The notes under the pieces are model-generated. The model worked only from the letters and a program-made list of their open reading frames with translations. It searched no databases and was not told the origin of the DNA. The translations under genes were made by a program, and so were the position numbers. From NCBI GenBank assembly GCA_900547155.1, contig URFH01000002.1:71744-135743 (forward strand): a DNA stretch of 64,000 nucleotides, in the 5' to 3' direction. Source of the DNA: an uncultured bacterium (GTDB lineage: Bacteria > Cyanobacteriota > Vampirovibrionia > Gastranaerophilales > Gastranaerophilaceae). Shown here in pieces: positions 52,139 to 61,648 of this stretch. Every line of letters begins with the position of its first letter. Positions within the stretch are counted from its first letter, which is position 1.

Positions 52139-53466
52139 GCTTTTTAGGGGCAGAGGGTTTATTGCTGTGTATTTTGAGCACAATTTTTTGCGGATTTTTT
52201 GCAGTGTCGATAACTGCAAAAGAAGTTGAACTTCCGATTAAGATTTTACTCGGAATCGGCGCGGGATTCGGGATTTATTCGGTTTTGTACTTCTTTTTAA
52301 AAGTTCTTCAGGTTTCTCATTTCGGGGTTTATGTTTTTTGCGAAATGGCAATATTAATTCTTCTCGGCGGCATTTTCTTTGCCAGAAAGAGCAAAATCAA
52401 CCTGAAAACCCAAAATCCGGAAATATCAATACCGTTTCTTTGCGCGCTGATTGTTGGTTTTGCTGTTTATATGAAATATTTTATAATCAACGCGCTCGGA
52501 AGCTGGGACGGATTTAGAATCTGGGGCATAAAGGCAAAATTTTTATACGAAATGTCGCCGCTCTGGGAACGGGTTTTTCAGCTCCCTCATTTTATGATGC
52601 ACAATGACTATCCGCTTTTTGTTCCGGCAAATTTTGCAAGGTTGTGGCATTACAGCGGAGGTTTTTATTGCGACGCACCGAATATTTTCGGGCTTATTTT
52701 CACATTTTCGTCAATATTTTTGCTGTTTTTCGCGCTAAAAACATTTAAAAATAAGGGAATTGCCGCGCTTTACGCCTCAATTCTCTCGCTAAGCCCGCTA
52801 TTTCTGGCAAACGGCGCAGCTCAGGCGGCTGATATCCCGCTTTCGTTCCTGTACTTATGCTCTGCGGTATCTCTGGTTCTGTTTTTTGAAAAAAATCAAA
52901 CCTCATACCTTGCGCTGGGGACTTTCTTTGCGGGAATGAGCGCATGGACAAAAAACGAGGGAATGATGTTTTTGCTCGTTTATTGCTGGGTTTTGGGGTG
53001 TTATTTTCTCTTTAAAAGGGAATGGAGGAACATTTTTGCGCTTTTTCTGGCTTTTTTGCCGTTTGCAGCCCTTATCGGTGCTTTCAAACACATCGCGCAC
53101 ACACCAAATGACGTAATTTGGGGCATTACAACCCTTAAAACGTACAATCACTTTCTGGATATCTCAAAATACCTCCTTGTGGTGAAAACATTCTTTTTCA
53201 TGCTTTTTACAAGGTTAAATATAATGTTTTTGCTTTTAATACCGCTCGGTGCGGGTATTGATATAAAGCAAAAGCAAAAAACGCCCATAATCCTGCTTTT
53301 GAGCATATTTTTACTAATGGCGGCCGGACATTTTCTTATTTATTTGCTTTCGCCGCATGATTTGGACTGGCATTTAGAAAATTCGCTGGACAGGATAATG
53401 CTCCAAATGCTGCCTTTTAGTATCTTGCTATTAGGATTAGTAATTCGGGAAAATAGGACGAAATAA
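52135..53466 (+). CDS. Polytopic membrane protein, GT-C glycosyltransferase-like
   Basis: The 443-residue protein has about 11 membrane helices. The first large loop contains N-A-L-G-S-W-D-G-F-R-I-W-G-I-K-A-K, an acidic W-D site like that of ArnT/PMT-type GT-C transferases using polyprenyl-phosphate sugars. A second loop has H-N-D-Y-P-L-F-V-P. I infer transfer of a lipid-linked sugar to an envelope component. The ugd-uxs genes 6 kb on could feed such a pathway. Family is by pattern only. Confidence 0.6.
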   Translation: MSFLGAEGLLLCILSTIFCGFFAVSITAKEVELPIKILLGIGAGFGIYSVLYFFLKVLQVSHFGVYVFCEMAILILLGGIFFARKSKINLKTQNPEISIPFLCALIVGFAVYMKYFIINALGSWDGFRIWGIKAKFLYEMSPLWERVFQLPHFMMHNDYPLFVPANFARLWHYSGGFYCDAPNIFGLIFTFSSIFLLFFALKTFKNKGIAALYASILSLSPLFLANGAAQAADIPLSFLYLCSAVSLVLFFEKNQTSYLALGTFFAGMSAWTKNEGMMFLLVYCWVLGCYFLFKREWRNIFALFLAFLPFAALIGAFKHIAHTPNDVIWGITTLKTYNHFLDISKYLLVVKTFFFMLFTRLNIMFLLLIPLGAGIDIKQKQKTPIILLLSIFLLMAAGHFLIYLLSPHDLDWHLENSLDRIMLQMLPFSILLLGLVIRENRTK

Positions 53467-53522
53467 TTATTACTATTTTTTCAATATATGCTAAAATATT
53501 AAAAAATGAAGAGGAAAATGCA

Positions 53523-54104
53523 ATGAAAAATAAAATTATACTGGTATTGATGTCTGCGGTACTGCTTTTGGGCAGCTCATTTGCGCTGGCAGACAAAACC
53601 CAGACTCCGGCAGAAAAAACAAAACAGGAGCTGAAAGTTGTTGAAAATGCAGCAACAAAACCGGAAAAACCTAAATTTGTAGAAAAGAAAATCAATCCTG
53701 CGGATTACACGGCAGTAAAATCGCTTGACGTTGTCTCAAATCCGGGGCAATATGTTGGCAAAAACATAAAAATGGACGCAACTTTTGACAAATTTTCAAC
53801 ACTGGGTCTTGATTACACTCCGGCGTACAGAAAAGCAGAAGAATTCATATCTTTTCTCATAAAACGCGATGATGTAACCGACCACACAATCCCGCTTTCA
53901 GAGATGAAAATATTTCTGCTGAGAGATTATGCAGAAAAGTTCATTGACCTTGAATCAGGCGACAAAATCACAATTTACGGTCATGTATTTTCAACAGCGC
54001 TCGGCGATCCCTGGGTTGATGTGGATAAATTAATCATAACTGACAAAAAGAATAAAACTGCTGATAAAACAAAATCACAGGCAAAAGAACCGGAAAAACA
54101 ATAA
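53523..54104 (+). CDS. Secreted hypothetical protein (possible OB fold)
   Basis: The 193-residue product has a signal peptide (MKNKIILVLMSAVLLLGSSFALA). A Lys/Glu/Pro linker follows, then a beta-rich domain (SLDVVSNPGQYVGKNIKMDATF ... KITIYGHVFSTALGDPWVDVDKLII). The 'N-P-x-x-Y-x-G-K-x-I' and 'G-D-x-I-x-I-Y-G-x-V' pattern suggests an OB-like fold. The tail is Lys-rich. GAGGAAAATGCAATG gives the ribosome site. Periplasmic; role unknown. Confidence 0.65.
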   Translation: MKNKIILVLMSAVLLLGSSFALADKTQTPAEKTKQELKVVENAATKPEKPKFVEKKINPADYTAVKSLDVVSNPGQYVGKNIKMDATFDKFSTLGLDYTPAYRKAEEFISFLIKRDDVTDHTIPLSEMKIFLLRDYAEKFIDLESGDKITIYGHVFSTALGDPWVDVDKLIITDKKNKTADKTKSQAKEPEKQ

Positions 54105-54141
54105 TTCCGTACGGTTGGAAAGAGGAAAAGAGGGTTTATAA

Positions 54142-56691
54142 GTGGCAGATAAAGATAAAAATAAGTCCGAAAAGACTAAAAAAGGCAATTACCTCACCAT
54201 CCACGGGCATTTTTACCAGCCCCCGAGAGAAAATCCATGGCTTGAGGCGATAGAACAGCAGGACAGCGCGCTTCCGTTCCACGACTGGAACGAAAGAATC
54301 AACCTTGAATGCTACAACCCCAATTCCGCCTCACGTATTGTTGACAGCAAAAACAAGGTTCTTGATGTTGTAAGCAATTATTCGCTCATGAGCTTCAATT
54401 TCGGGCCAACGCTGATGTCCTGGATGGAACATCATGCGCCTTTGACCTACGAAAGAATCATCAAAGCCGATGTAGAAAGCCGCGACCGCTTTTCCGGCCA
54501 TGGAAACGCAATGGCGCAGGTCTATAACCACATAATCATGCCTTTAGCCAACAGGCGCGACAAGGAAACACAGGTAAAGTGGGGCATTCAGGATTTTAAA
54601 TACAGATACGGGCGCGATCCGGAGGGCATCTGGCTTGCGGAAACGGCTGTTGATGATGAAACCCTTGAAGTTCTTGCTGATAACGGCATAAAATTCACTG
54701 TTTTATCCCCGTTTCAGGCGCTTCGCTGCCGCAAAATAGGCACAAAAGAATGGCAGGACGTCAGCTGGGGAAATATCGACCCTGCACGCCCTTACAGATA
54801 TTTTATTAAAAATAATCCGGAAAAATACGTGGATTTATTCTTCTATGACGGCGCAATTTCACGCTCGGTCGCTTTTGACAACCTTTTAAAGGACGGGAAC
54901 AAATTTGCAAAACGCTTAAAAGACGGTGTTTCAGAATTTCGTGACTACCCGCAAATTGTCAACATCGCAACAGACGGCGAAAGCTACGGCCACCATACAA
55001 AATTCGGTGATATGGCACTTTCTTATGTTTTGCGCGTAAAAGCAAGAGAAGAAGGCTTCACTTTAACAAATTATCCCGAATATCTCGACAAATTCGGCGT
55101 TGAATTTGAGGGTGACATCAAGCAGGCTTCCTCATGGAGCTGTTTTCACGGCGTCGGCAGATGGAAAGAGGACTGCGGCTGCTCAACAGGCGGTCAGCCC
55201 GGCTGGAATCAGCGCTGGAGAAAGCCATTGAGGGACGCTCTTGATTATCTTCGCGACAGATTTATCGAATTATTTGAAGCGGAAGCCCCAAAATACTTCA
55301 ACAAAGACATCTGGGAGGTCAGAAATGACTATATTTCCGTAATCCTCGACAGAAGTGAGCTCAATGTAAAATATTTCCTTAAAAATGTGCTCAATCCGGA
55401 TATTGACGACAGCGGCAAAGCAGCAGCAATGAAACTTCTGGAAATCCAGCGCCAATCAATGCTCATGTACACGAGCTGCGGGTGGTTTTTCGCTGATATT
55501 TCGGGCATTGAAACAACCCAGATAATGAAATACGCAGCACGCGCAATGCAGCTTGCGGGTGATTTCACAACAGAGGATTTTGAATCCGAATTTTTAAAAA
55601 TCCTCGACAACGCGCAGAGCAATATTAAAGAATTCGGCACAGGAAAAGATATTTACGAAAAATTCGTAAAACCTGCCGTTGTTACAATCAAACAAATCGT
55701 AAGCCTTTATGCGATTTCCGCGCTGTACGAGGATTTCGGCGATGAAAAAACTTTCTACTCTTACGACATAAGAAAAATCGACAACAAAGTCGAATCCAGC
55801 GGCAAAAACACGCTTTCGGTCGGCAGAATAGAGGTTCAGTCAAAAATTACGCTGGAAAAATATGATATGATTTATGCGCTTTTGAAATTTTCCGGCGAAG
55901 ATTTCCACTGCGCAATCAAGGAATACACAGATTCGTCAGAATACTCGAGAATTCAAAAAGAGCTGATGGAAACGTTTTTGAACCAGCCTTTGACTGAAAT
56001 TATCAGAAAACTTGACGAAGAGTTCGGAAAAGAATATTACACGCTCAAAAATATCTTCATTGAAGAGCGCAGAAAAATTCTTAACCTGCTTTTACAAAAT
56101 AAAACAAACAAATTCACGAATCTGTACAAAGAAATCTACGAAGAGGGCAAAGGCTCGATTTATCACTACAACAGCCTTGGTCTCGAAGCGCCAAAAGAAT
56201 TCAAAATCGCGACTGCATACACTCTGAGCCGTGAATTCAACCTGTTAATGCAGAATTTTGACAAATATCTGCTTCCGCACGACATTCAGGCGGCGATTGA
56301 CATAAACGAACAGGCGAAAACAATCGGAATTCAGCTTGACAAGAAAGCAGCAAACACGATTTTCGGAGAAAAGATTTACAAAGCAGTTTTTGAGCTCGCT
56401 AAAAACCCCGAAATTCACCGTATTGAGATAATTCTCGACCTTTTCAAATGCGTTGAGCTGCTTGATTTGAATGTTGATATTTCAGAGGCGCAAAATACGT
56501 ATTTTGTGAAGATGAAAGATTTGCTTGAGGAATTTGCAGAGCAGCCTGATGATGTCAGGGACGATTATGACCGAAAATTCATTCTGCTTTTGCTCGAACT
56601 CGGAACAAGGCTGAATATTAACACGGATTTCTTCAAAGAAAACTTTGACAAAATCATGTCACCGCTTAAAACCGATAATAACAAGGGTTAA
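54142..56691 (+). CDS. Glycoside hydrolase family 57 / DUF3536 protein
   Basis: The 849-residue protein starts at GTG with AAGAGGG upstream. The N-terminal GH57 (beta/alpha)7 domain shows HGHFYQPPRENPW, the nucleophile motif GIWLAETAVD and the acid motif IATDGESYGHHT. The C-terminal half is DUF3536, common in Cyanobacteria. GH57 enzymes act on alpha-glucans (amylase, branching or 4-alpha-glucanotransferase activities). No signal peptide, so probably cytosolic glycogen metabolism. It stands alone between the secreted-protein gene and a repeat. Confidence 0.85.
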   Translation: MADKDKNKSEKTKKGNYLTIHGHFYQPPRENPWLEAIEQQDSALPFHDWNERINLECYNPNSASRIVDSKNKVLDVVSNYSLMSFNFGPTLMSWMEHHAPLTYERIIKADVESRDRFSGHGNAMAQVYNHIIMPLANRRDKETQVKWGIQDFKYRYGRDPEGIWLAETAVDDETLEVLADNGIKFTVLSPFQALRCRKIGTKEWQDVSWGNIDPARPYRYFIKNNPEKYVDLFFYDGAISRSVAFDNLLKDGNKFAKRLKDGVSEFRDYPQIVNIATDGESYGHHTKFGDMALSYVLRVKAREEGFTLTNYPEYLDKFGVEFEGDIKQASSWSCFHGVGRWKEDCGCSTGGQPGWNQRWRKPLRDALDYLRDRFIELFEAEAPKYFNKDIWEVRNDYISVILDRSELNVKYFLKNVLNPDIDDSGKAAAMKLLEIQRQSMLMYTSCGWFFADISGIETTQIMKYAARAMQLAGDFTTEDFESEFLKILDNAQSNIKEFGTGKDIYEKFVKPAVVTIKQIVSLYAISALYEDFGDEKTFYSYDIRKIDNKVESSGKNTLSVGRIEVQSKITLEKYDMIYALLKFSGEDFHCAIKEYTDSSEYSRIQKELMETFLNQPLTEIIRKLDEEFGKEYYTLKNIFIEERRKILNLLLQNKTNKFTNLYKEIYEEGKGSIYHYNSLGLEAPKEFKIATAYTLSREFNLLMQNFDKYLLPHDIQAAIDINEQAKTIGIQLDKKAANTIFGEKIYKAVFELAKNPEIHRIEIILDLFKCVELLDLNVDISEAQNTYFVKMKDLLEEFAEQPDDVRDDYDRKFILLLLELGTRLNINTDFFKENFDKIMSPLKTDNNKG

Positions 56692-56723
56692 GGCACTCCC
56701 GTGGTCAAATAATTATTAAAATG

Positions 56724-56806
56724 GCGAAAATTTCAGCAATATTAATTTTTAAACGCCTATGAGCGCGGCAAATTGAGCCGGAAAAATCAATATTGCGGCA
56801 TTTTGC
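56724..56806 (-). repeat. Hairpin element, family 2 (copy 3)
   Basis: Arms at 56736-56750 and 56782-56796 pair over 15 bases with one G:T. A degenerate extension (AAAAT blocks) runs out to 56724 and 56806. The 31-nt centre reads on the minus strand GGCTCAATTTGCCGCG then CATAGGCGT, matching the other copies. The element occupies the convergent gap between the GH57 gene and lepB. Confidence 0.75.
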
Positions 56807-56868
56807 TTTGAAAGTTCTTTGAAACGGGGCTTTGTGGAAAAATTTGCTTTTATTTTATTGTTTTTTCC

Positions 56869-57516
56869 TTAATATGAGGGGCGTTCAAAATAATCCAGAC
56901 GATTTAAAGGCCAGAAAAGCACCACCGCACGCCCAATCATCCGTTCTTTTGGCAAAAGCCCCCAGAACCTTGAATCCTGCGAATTTCCGCGGTTGTCACC
57001 CATCATAAAATAATGTCCTGCTGGAATTTTCATCGGGCCGCAGTACATTTCGCCGGAGCAGGGAATATAGTCCGTATCGCTTAAAATATAAGGCTCATCC
57101 AGCGCTTTGTCGTTAATAAAAACGTGGTATTCTCCGCCGGAATCCTTTTTAATCTCGAGTTTATCGCCGGGCATTCCGACTACGCGTTTTATATAAGCAA
57201 TATCCTTGCAGAAAAAGCCGGTCAAACGGGAAAATATTGAAAGTGCGTCAGTTTTTATTTCTTCAAACGGAGGATAAAAAACCATTATATCGCCGCGCTC
57301 AGGCGATGAATAAAATCTGGAAAGCCTTTCCACAAAAATCCTGTCGCCCTCAAGCAGGGTCGGATGCATTGAAGCAGACGGAATCCAGCGGATTTCGCCG
57401 AGGAAAAATCTTATTATCACAACCATAACGACCACAAAAACAATGGTTTCGATGGTTTCTTTTAAACCCGCTTTAATTTTTTCTTTATCTAGCTGCAATT
57501 TTCTATCCTCTGTCAA
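56869..57516 (-). CDS. lepB: Signal peptidase I
   Basis: The 215-residue membrane protease removes Sec signal peptides. One membrane helix (about 22-42) precedes the serine motif PSASMHPTLLEGDRIFVER, the lysine motif YIKRVVGMPGDKLEI and the GDNRGNSQDSRFWG box. It is followed upstream on the same strand by the prenyl synthase gene at an 8-base distance. Confidence 0.95.
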   Translation of the reverse strand: MTEDRKLQLDKEKIKAGLKETIETIVFVVVMVVIIRFFLGEIRWIPSASMHPTLLEGDRIFVERLSRFYSSPERGDIMVFYPPFEEIKTDALSIFSRLTGFFCKDIAYIKRVVGMPGDKLEIKKDSGGEYHVFINDKALDEPYILSDTDYIPCSGEMYCGPMKIPAGHYFMMGDNRGNSQDSRFWGLLPKERMIGRAVVLFWPLNRLDYFERPSY

Positions 57517-57523
57517 TATTTTA

Positions 57524-58411
57524 TCATTGATTTATGATTCTGCACAAATCACAGATTGCTTTCTTATACTGATTATCCTCAATAAACGCAATATTTTCAA
57601 TAGCCCTGCCCGTGTATAACCTAATCAGATTTTTTGTTTTCTCAATAGCTGCGCTGTTTTGGATTGCTTCAACAGATAGCGGTTTTTGTGTCAATTCTTT
57701 ATAATAAATTATCGGAGCGGTTTTTACACCGTTTTTTATATCCTCCTCAAGCCCGCCGAGGTCATTTTTTATTTGAAAAGCAATGCCAAAATTCAGCGCA
57801 AACGCTTCAATTTCATTTTTGTGCGCAATTTCTTGTTCCATCAGCGCCAGAGCGCCCGCAATCCCCGCCCTGAAAAGCTCTGCTGTCTTATTTTTTGATT
57901 TTTCAATGTACTGCACAATGGTTACTTCAGAATCTTTTTCAAAATACTGCCCGATTTCGCCTGAAATCAGGTTTGAAATTGAATTCGCATGGATTTTTAT
58001 CACCCCGGCCGAACCCAATTCAGAAAGCGCCCCCAATGCAAGCGAAAGAAGATAATCACCCGCAAGAACCGCCATTTTGTTGTCATAAAGAGCATTCAGC
58101 GCGGGCAGGGAATGGCGAAAAGCCGCATTGTCAATAATATCGTCGTGCAAAAGCGTTGCATTGTGAATCATTTCGTTTGCAAAGGCAAGCAGGTAGTGTT
58201 TTTCCGCAATTTCAAGCCCCATTGATTTCAAAATCAGAAAAATCAACGCAGGACGGAGCCGTTTGCCCTTTTTAGAAAAATAAAAATCCAGAATTTCACC
58301 GAATTTTGCCGGAATTTCTTTTTTTATGCGCGATTCAAAGCATTTATCAAAAAAAGAAAATTCATTTTCTATGCATTTAATTATCTTAAAATATTCTGCG
58401 CTGTCAGCCAA
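57524..58411 (-). CDS. Polyprenyl diphosphate synthase-like protein
   Basis: The 295-residue all-helical protein has G-K-R-L-R-P-A, the first aspartate-rich motif LLHDDIID and A-G-D-Y-L-L-S. The second motif is F-Q-I-K-N-D-L-G-G-L-E-E-D rather than the usual D-D-x-x-D, and the protein is about 25 residues short for the family. It may make a medium or long polyprenyl chain for quinone or carrier lipids, but the altered motif weakens that. uxs ends 4 bases before it. Confidence 0.85.
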   Translation of the reverse strand: MADSAEYFKIIKCIENEFSFFDKCFESRIKKEIPAKFGEILDFYFSKKGKRLRPALIFLILKSMGLEIAEKHYLLAFANEMIHNATLLHDDIIDNAAFRHSLPALNALYDNKMAVLAGDYLLSLALGALSELGSAGVIKIHANSISNLISGEIGQYFEKDSEVTIVQYIEKSKNKTAELFRAGIAGALALMEQEIAHKNEIEAFALNFGIAFQIKNDLGGLEEDIKNGVKTAPIIYYKELTQKPLSVEAIQNSAAIEKTKNLIRLYTGRAIENIAFIEDNQYKKAICDLCRIINQ

Positions 58412-58414
58412 ACC

Positions 58415-59350
58415 CTAATCCTTTATTTTCAGCTTAAAATACTCAATGGTTTTTAGCAATCCGTCATGCAGCGAAGTTTTCGGGCGCCAGTTGAGTTTTT
58501 CCGCAGCAAGCGCCAAATCCGGACGCCGCTGGGTCGGATCATCAGACGGAAGCGGGAGATAAACAAGTTTTGACTTTGAGGCGGTAATTTCCAGAATATT
58601 TTTTGCAAATTCGTTTATTGTGCGCTCGGAATCATTCCCTAGATTCACCGGCCCTGTGAAATTTTCGGTATTCATCATCCGGATAATGCCCTCAATCAAA
58701 TCATCAACAAAACAGAATGAGCGTGTCTGGCTTCCGTCGCCGTAAATCGTAATATCTTCGCCTTTCAGGGCCTGAACAATGAAATTTGAAACCACGCGCC
58801 CGTCGTTAATATCCATTTTGGGGCCGTAAGTGTTAAAAATTCTGATAATTTTAATATCCGTTTTGTTTTGCCGGTAAAAATCGCACATGAGCGTTTCAGC
58901 AGCGCGTTTTCCTTCGTCATAGCAGCTTCTGACGCCGTTTATATTAACATTTCCCCAATAGTTTTCTGTTTGAGGGTGAACTTTGGGGTCGCCGTAGACT
59001 TCCGAGGTTGAAGCCTGCAAAAGCCTTGCCCCGCAGCTTTGCGCGAGCTCAAGCATGTTCAAAATACCGATTACGGACGTTTTAAAAGTTTTTATCGGGT
59101 CATGTTGATAATGCTGAGGGCTCGCAGGGCAGGCAAGGTTGTAAATCTGCTCAACATCCTCTGAAAAAGCGTCAACAATGTCATGTTCAACAAATTCAAA
59201 ATCAGGATTTAGCAGCAAATGCTTTATATTATCAATACTGCCCGTAAAAAGGTTATCAAGGCATATTACTTTGTTACCCTCATTGAGAAGTCGCTCACAG
59301 AGGTTGCTGCCGATAAATCCCGCGCCGCCGGTTACTAAAATCTTCTTCAT
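58415..59350 (-). CDS. uxs: UDP-glucuronate decarboxylase (UDP-xylose synthase)
   Basis: The 311-residue SDR enzyme makes UDP-xylose from UDP-glucuronate. The NAD site [15 protein letters not shown], the N-L-A-C-P-A-S-P block, [12 protein letters not shown] and the Y-x-x-x-K motif in SCYDEGKR are diagnostic of this decarboxylase. It overlaps ugd by 4 bases, and ugd makes its substrate. Confidence 0.92.
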   Translation of the reverse strand: MKKILVTGGAGFIGSNLCERLLNEGNKVICLDNLFTGSIDNIKHLLLNPDFEFVEHDIVDAFSEDVEQIYNLACPASPQHYQHDPIKTFKTSVIGILNMLELAQSCGARLLQASTSEVYGDPKVHPQTENYWGNVNINGVRSCYDEGKRAAETLMCDFYRQNKTDIKIIRIFNTYGPKMDINDGRVVSNFIVQALKGEDITIYGDGSQTRSFCFVDDLIEGIIRMMNTENFTGPVNLGNDSERTINEFAKNILEITASKSKLVYLPLPSDDPTQRRPDLALAAEKLNWRPKTSLHDGLLKTIEYFKLKIKD

Positions 59351-60654
59351 TCAGGCTTTCTCCCTACGCAAATATAGTCGAAACCATATTTTTTCATTGT
59401 TTCAACGTTATACTGGTTTCGTCCGTCAAAAATAAGAGGTGATTTGAGCTTGTTTTTTATCAGCTCAAAATCAGGATTTCTGAATTCGTTCCATTCTGTT
59501 GCAAGAATAAGCGCGTCAGCGCCCTCCAGCGCTTCATACGCCGACTCCGAATATTTAATTGAATCCCCGAAGATAGATTTTGCACTATCAACGGCTTTCG
59601 GGTCAAAAGCCTGTATTTTTGCGCCTGCTTTGGTGAGCTCATTTATAATTGTAATCGCCGGAGCCTCCCTCATGTCATTGGTATTGGGCTTAAATGCCAA
59701 TCCCCAGAGCGCAAACGTCATGCCGGACAAATCGCGCCCCAGTTTTTTGAAAATTTTGTTTATAAAAATATAGCGCTGTCGCAAATTTATGTTGTCGCAG
59801 GCTATGAGCATTTCGCAGGTATAGCCTTTTTCTTTAGAGAGGGACATAAGCGCTTTCACGTCTTTAGGGAAGCAGGAACCGCCATATCCAAGCCCCGGAA
59901 AGAGAAATAATGAGCCGATTCTTTTGTCTGCGCACATGCCTTTTCGCACCATTTCGGCGTTTGCGCCGATATTTTCGCAAATATTCGCAATTTCGTTTGC
60001 ATAAGAAATTTTTACCGCCAAAAAGGCATTCGCCGCGTATTTTGTCATTTCTGCGGACTTGATATCCATTGTAATAACAGGATTTCCGGTTCTCAGGAAA
60101 GGCGAATATATTTCGTTCATGATTTTTGCGGATTCTTCGGTTTCTGCGCCGATAATGACCCTGTCAGGCTTCAAAAAGTCCTCAACAGCCGCGCCCTGTT
60201 TTAAAAATTCCGGATTTGAAACAACATCAAAAGCGCAGCCGGTTTTATTTTTGATAATTTCCGCTATTTTTTCGCAGGTGCCGACAGGAACCGTGGATTT
60301 GTTGACAATCACCTTGTATTCGTTCATTGAAGCAGCGATTTGTTCCGCAACCTCAAAAACAGCGCTCAAATCAGCCGAGCCGTCTTCTTTTTGAGGGGTT
60401 CCTACAGCAATAAAGCATACCTTGCTGTGTTTTACGGCGAAATCAAGGTCATCAGTGAATTTCAGCCTGTTTTCCCTGACATTTTCAAGAATCAGGCTGT
60501 CAAGGCCCGGTTCAAAAATCGGAATTATGCCCTTTTCGAGTTTTTTGAGTTTTTCTGTATCTTTGTCGACGCAGATTACGTCATTTCCCATTGATGCAAA
60601 ACAAGTTCCGGCGACCAATCCGACATACCCTGTTCCAATTACGCAAAGCTTCAT
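59347..60654 (-). CDS. ugd: UDP-glucose 6-dehydrogenase
   Basis: This 435-residue NAD-dependent enzyme oxidises UDP-glucose to UDP-glucuronate. The Rossmann start [22 protein letters not shown], the substrate block [13 protein letters not shown], the catalytic Cys in [14 protein letters not shown], and [13 protein letters not shown] are present. I use the ATG at 60654 with AAGGGGAG upstream; the longer frame adds 65 residues before the Rossmann fold. First gene of ugd-uxs-prenyl synthase-lepB. Confidence 0.95.
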   Translation of the reverse strand: MKLCVIGTGYVGLVAGTCFASMGNDVICVDKDTEKLKKLEKGIIPIFEPGLDSLILENVRENRLKFTDDLDFAVKHSKVCFIAVGTPQKEDGSADLSAVFEVAEQIAASMNEYKVIVNKSTVPVGTCEKIAEIIKNKTGCAFDVVSNPEFLKQGAAVEDFLKPDRVIIGAETEESAKIMNEIYSPFLRTGNPVITMDIKSAEMTKYAANAFLAVKISYANEIANICENIGANAEMVRKGMCADKRIGSLFLFPGLGYGGSCFPKDVKALMSLSKEKGYTCEMLIACDNINLRQRYIFINKIFKKLGRDLSGMTFALWGLAFKPNTNDMREAPAITIINELTKAGAKIQAFDPKAVDSAKSIFGDSIKYSESAYEALEGADALILATEWNEFRNPDFELIKNKLKSPLIFDGRNQYNVETMKKYGFDYICVGRKPE

Positions 60655-60758
60655 TACAAACTCCCCTTTTGATGAAAACTTATGAATAAATCTTATCACA
60701 AAACAGGCAATTTTTTGTGCGAAATTTACTTTATATAAATAAGGGAGAAAAATTAACC

Positions 60759-61610
60759 ATGGGAAAAGAGGATTTAACAATAAAAGTTTCAACGAACTAT
60801 ACAAATATGTTCGACAACATGTTCCAGTCTTTTGGTCTGAAAGACACAACAGCGCAGCCGACTTATCTGCCGTTTCTTATGTCCGGAACCTCAGTAGCGG
60901 GCACAATGCCTTATATCGGGATTCCAATGTTTTATAATGGCGGAAATGACTGTTTGATGGACATGTTTAACGGATTTTTGAGCAATATTTCAAAATCAAT
61001 GGAAAAAATAACCGTTTCATTTTCAGACATAACAAAAAACGGCTCCACACCCTTAAATAGTACGCAAAATCTGCCCACCGGCACGCAATCAACCCGAATA
61101 AAGCAAACAAATGCGCTGAGCATGCTCACAGCAGACCAGATTGCAGCAACAGAGCAGGCCGCAAAAGAAATAAACTGCGACCCTAACGACCTTATTGCAA
61201 TAATGTACAACGAATCCAGACTAAAACCGGCCGAAAAGAACCATGCAGGCTCCGGAAATGTCGGATTAATCCAGTTTGGGAAAGCAGCGGCTAAAGATTT
61301 AGGTACCACGCAGGAAGACATTGCAAAAATGGACTACAATGAGCAGCTCAAATATGTTGTAAAATATTACAAAATGGTAAAATCCCGCCTACGCATACCC
61401 GAAGGGCAAAAAATAGACGGCGGAACGCTTTATGCAATGACTTTCAGGCCGGCTTATGCGGGAAATGAAGTACTTGCGCAAAAAGGCGAAGACGCATACG
61501 ACAAATACAGCAACTATAAGCTGGACATTGATAACGACAACCAGATAACAAAAAAAGACCTTGCATATCATGTAAACAAACAAAAAAATGAGCTTGGTTT
61601 GTCCGCATAA
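60759..61610 (+). CDS. Lysozyme-like (SLT) protein with a C-terminal EF-hand
   Basis: The 283-residue product has a transglycosylase-like domain at about 122-230: L-T-A-D-Q-I-A-A-T-E-Q-A-A-K-E-I, catalytic-type Glu152 in YNESRL, and G-N-V-G-L-I-Q-F. A canonical calcium loop D-I-D-N-D-N-Q-I-T-K-K-D-L is at 256-268. No signal peptide is visible; the N-terminus is polar with QSFGLK near residue 23. I use the ATG at 60759 because AAGGGAG precedes it. It probably cleaves peptidoglycan, its own or that of other cells, with calcium control. Confidence 0.65.
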   Translation: MGKEDLTIKVSTNYTNMFDNMFQSFGLKDTTAQPTYLPFLMSGTSVAGTMPYIGIPMFYNGGNDCLMDMFNGFLSNISKSMEKITVSFSDITKNGSTPLNSTQNLPTGTQSTRIKQTNALSMLTADQIAATEQAAKEINCDPNDLIAIMYNESRLKPAEKNHAGSGNVGLIQFGKAAAKDLGTTQEDIAKMDYNEQLKYVVKYYKMVKSRLRIPEGQKIDGGTLYAMTFRPAYAGNEVLAQKGEDAYDKYSNYKLDIDNDNQITKKDLAYHVNKQKNELGLSA

Positions 61611-61648
61611 ACTAGCAAAAAAATTCTTGTTTGTGTTTTACTGCTGAT

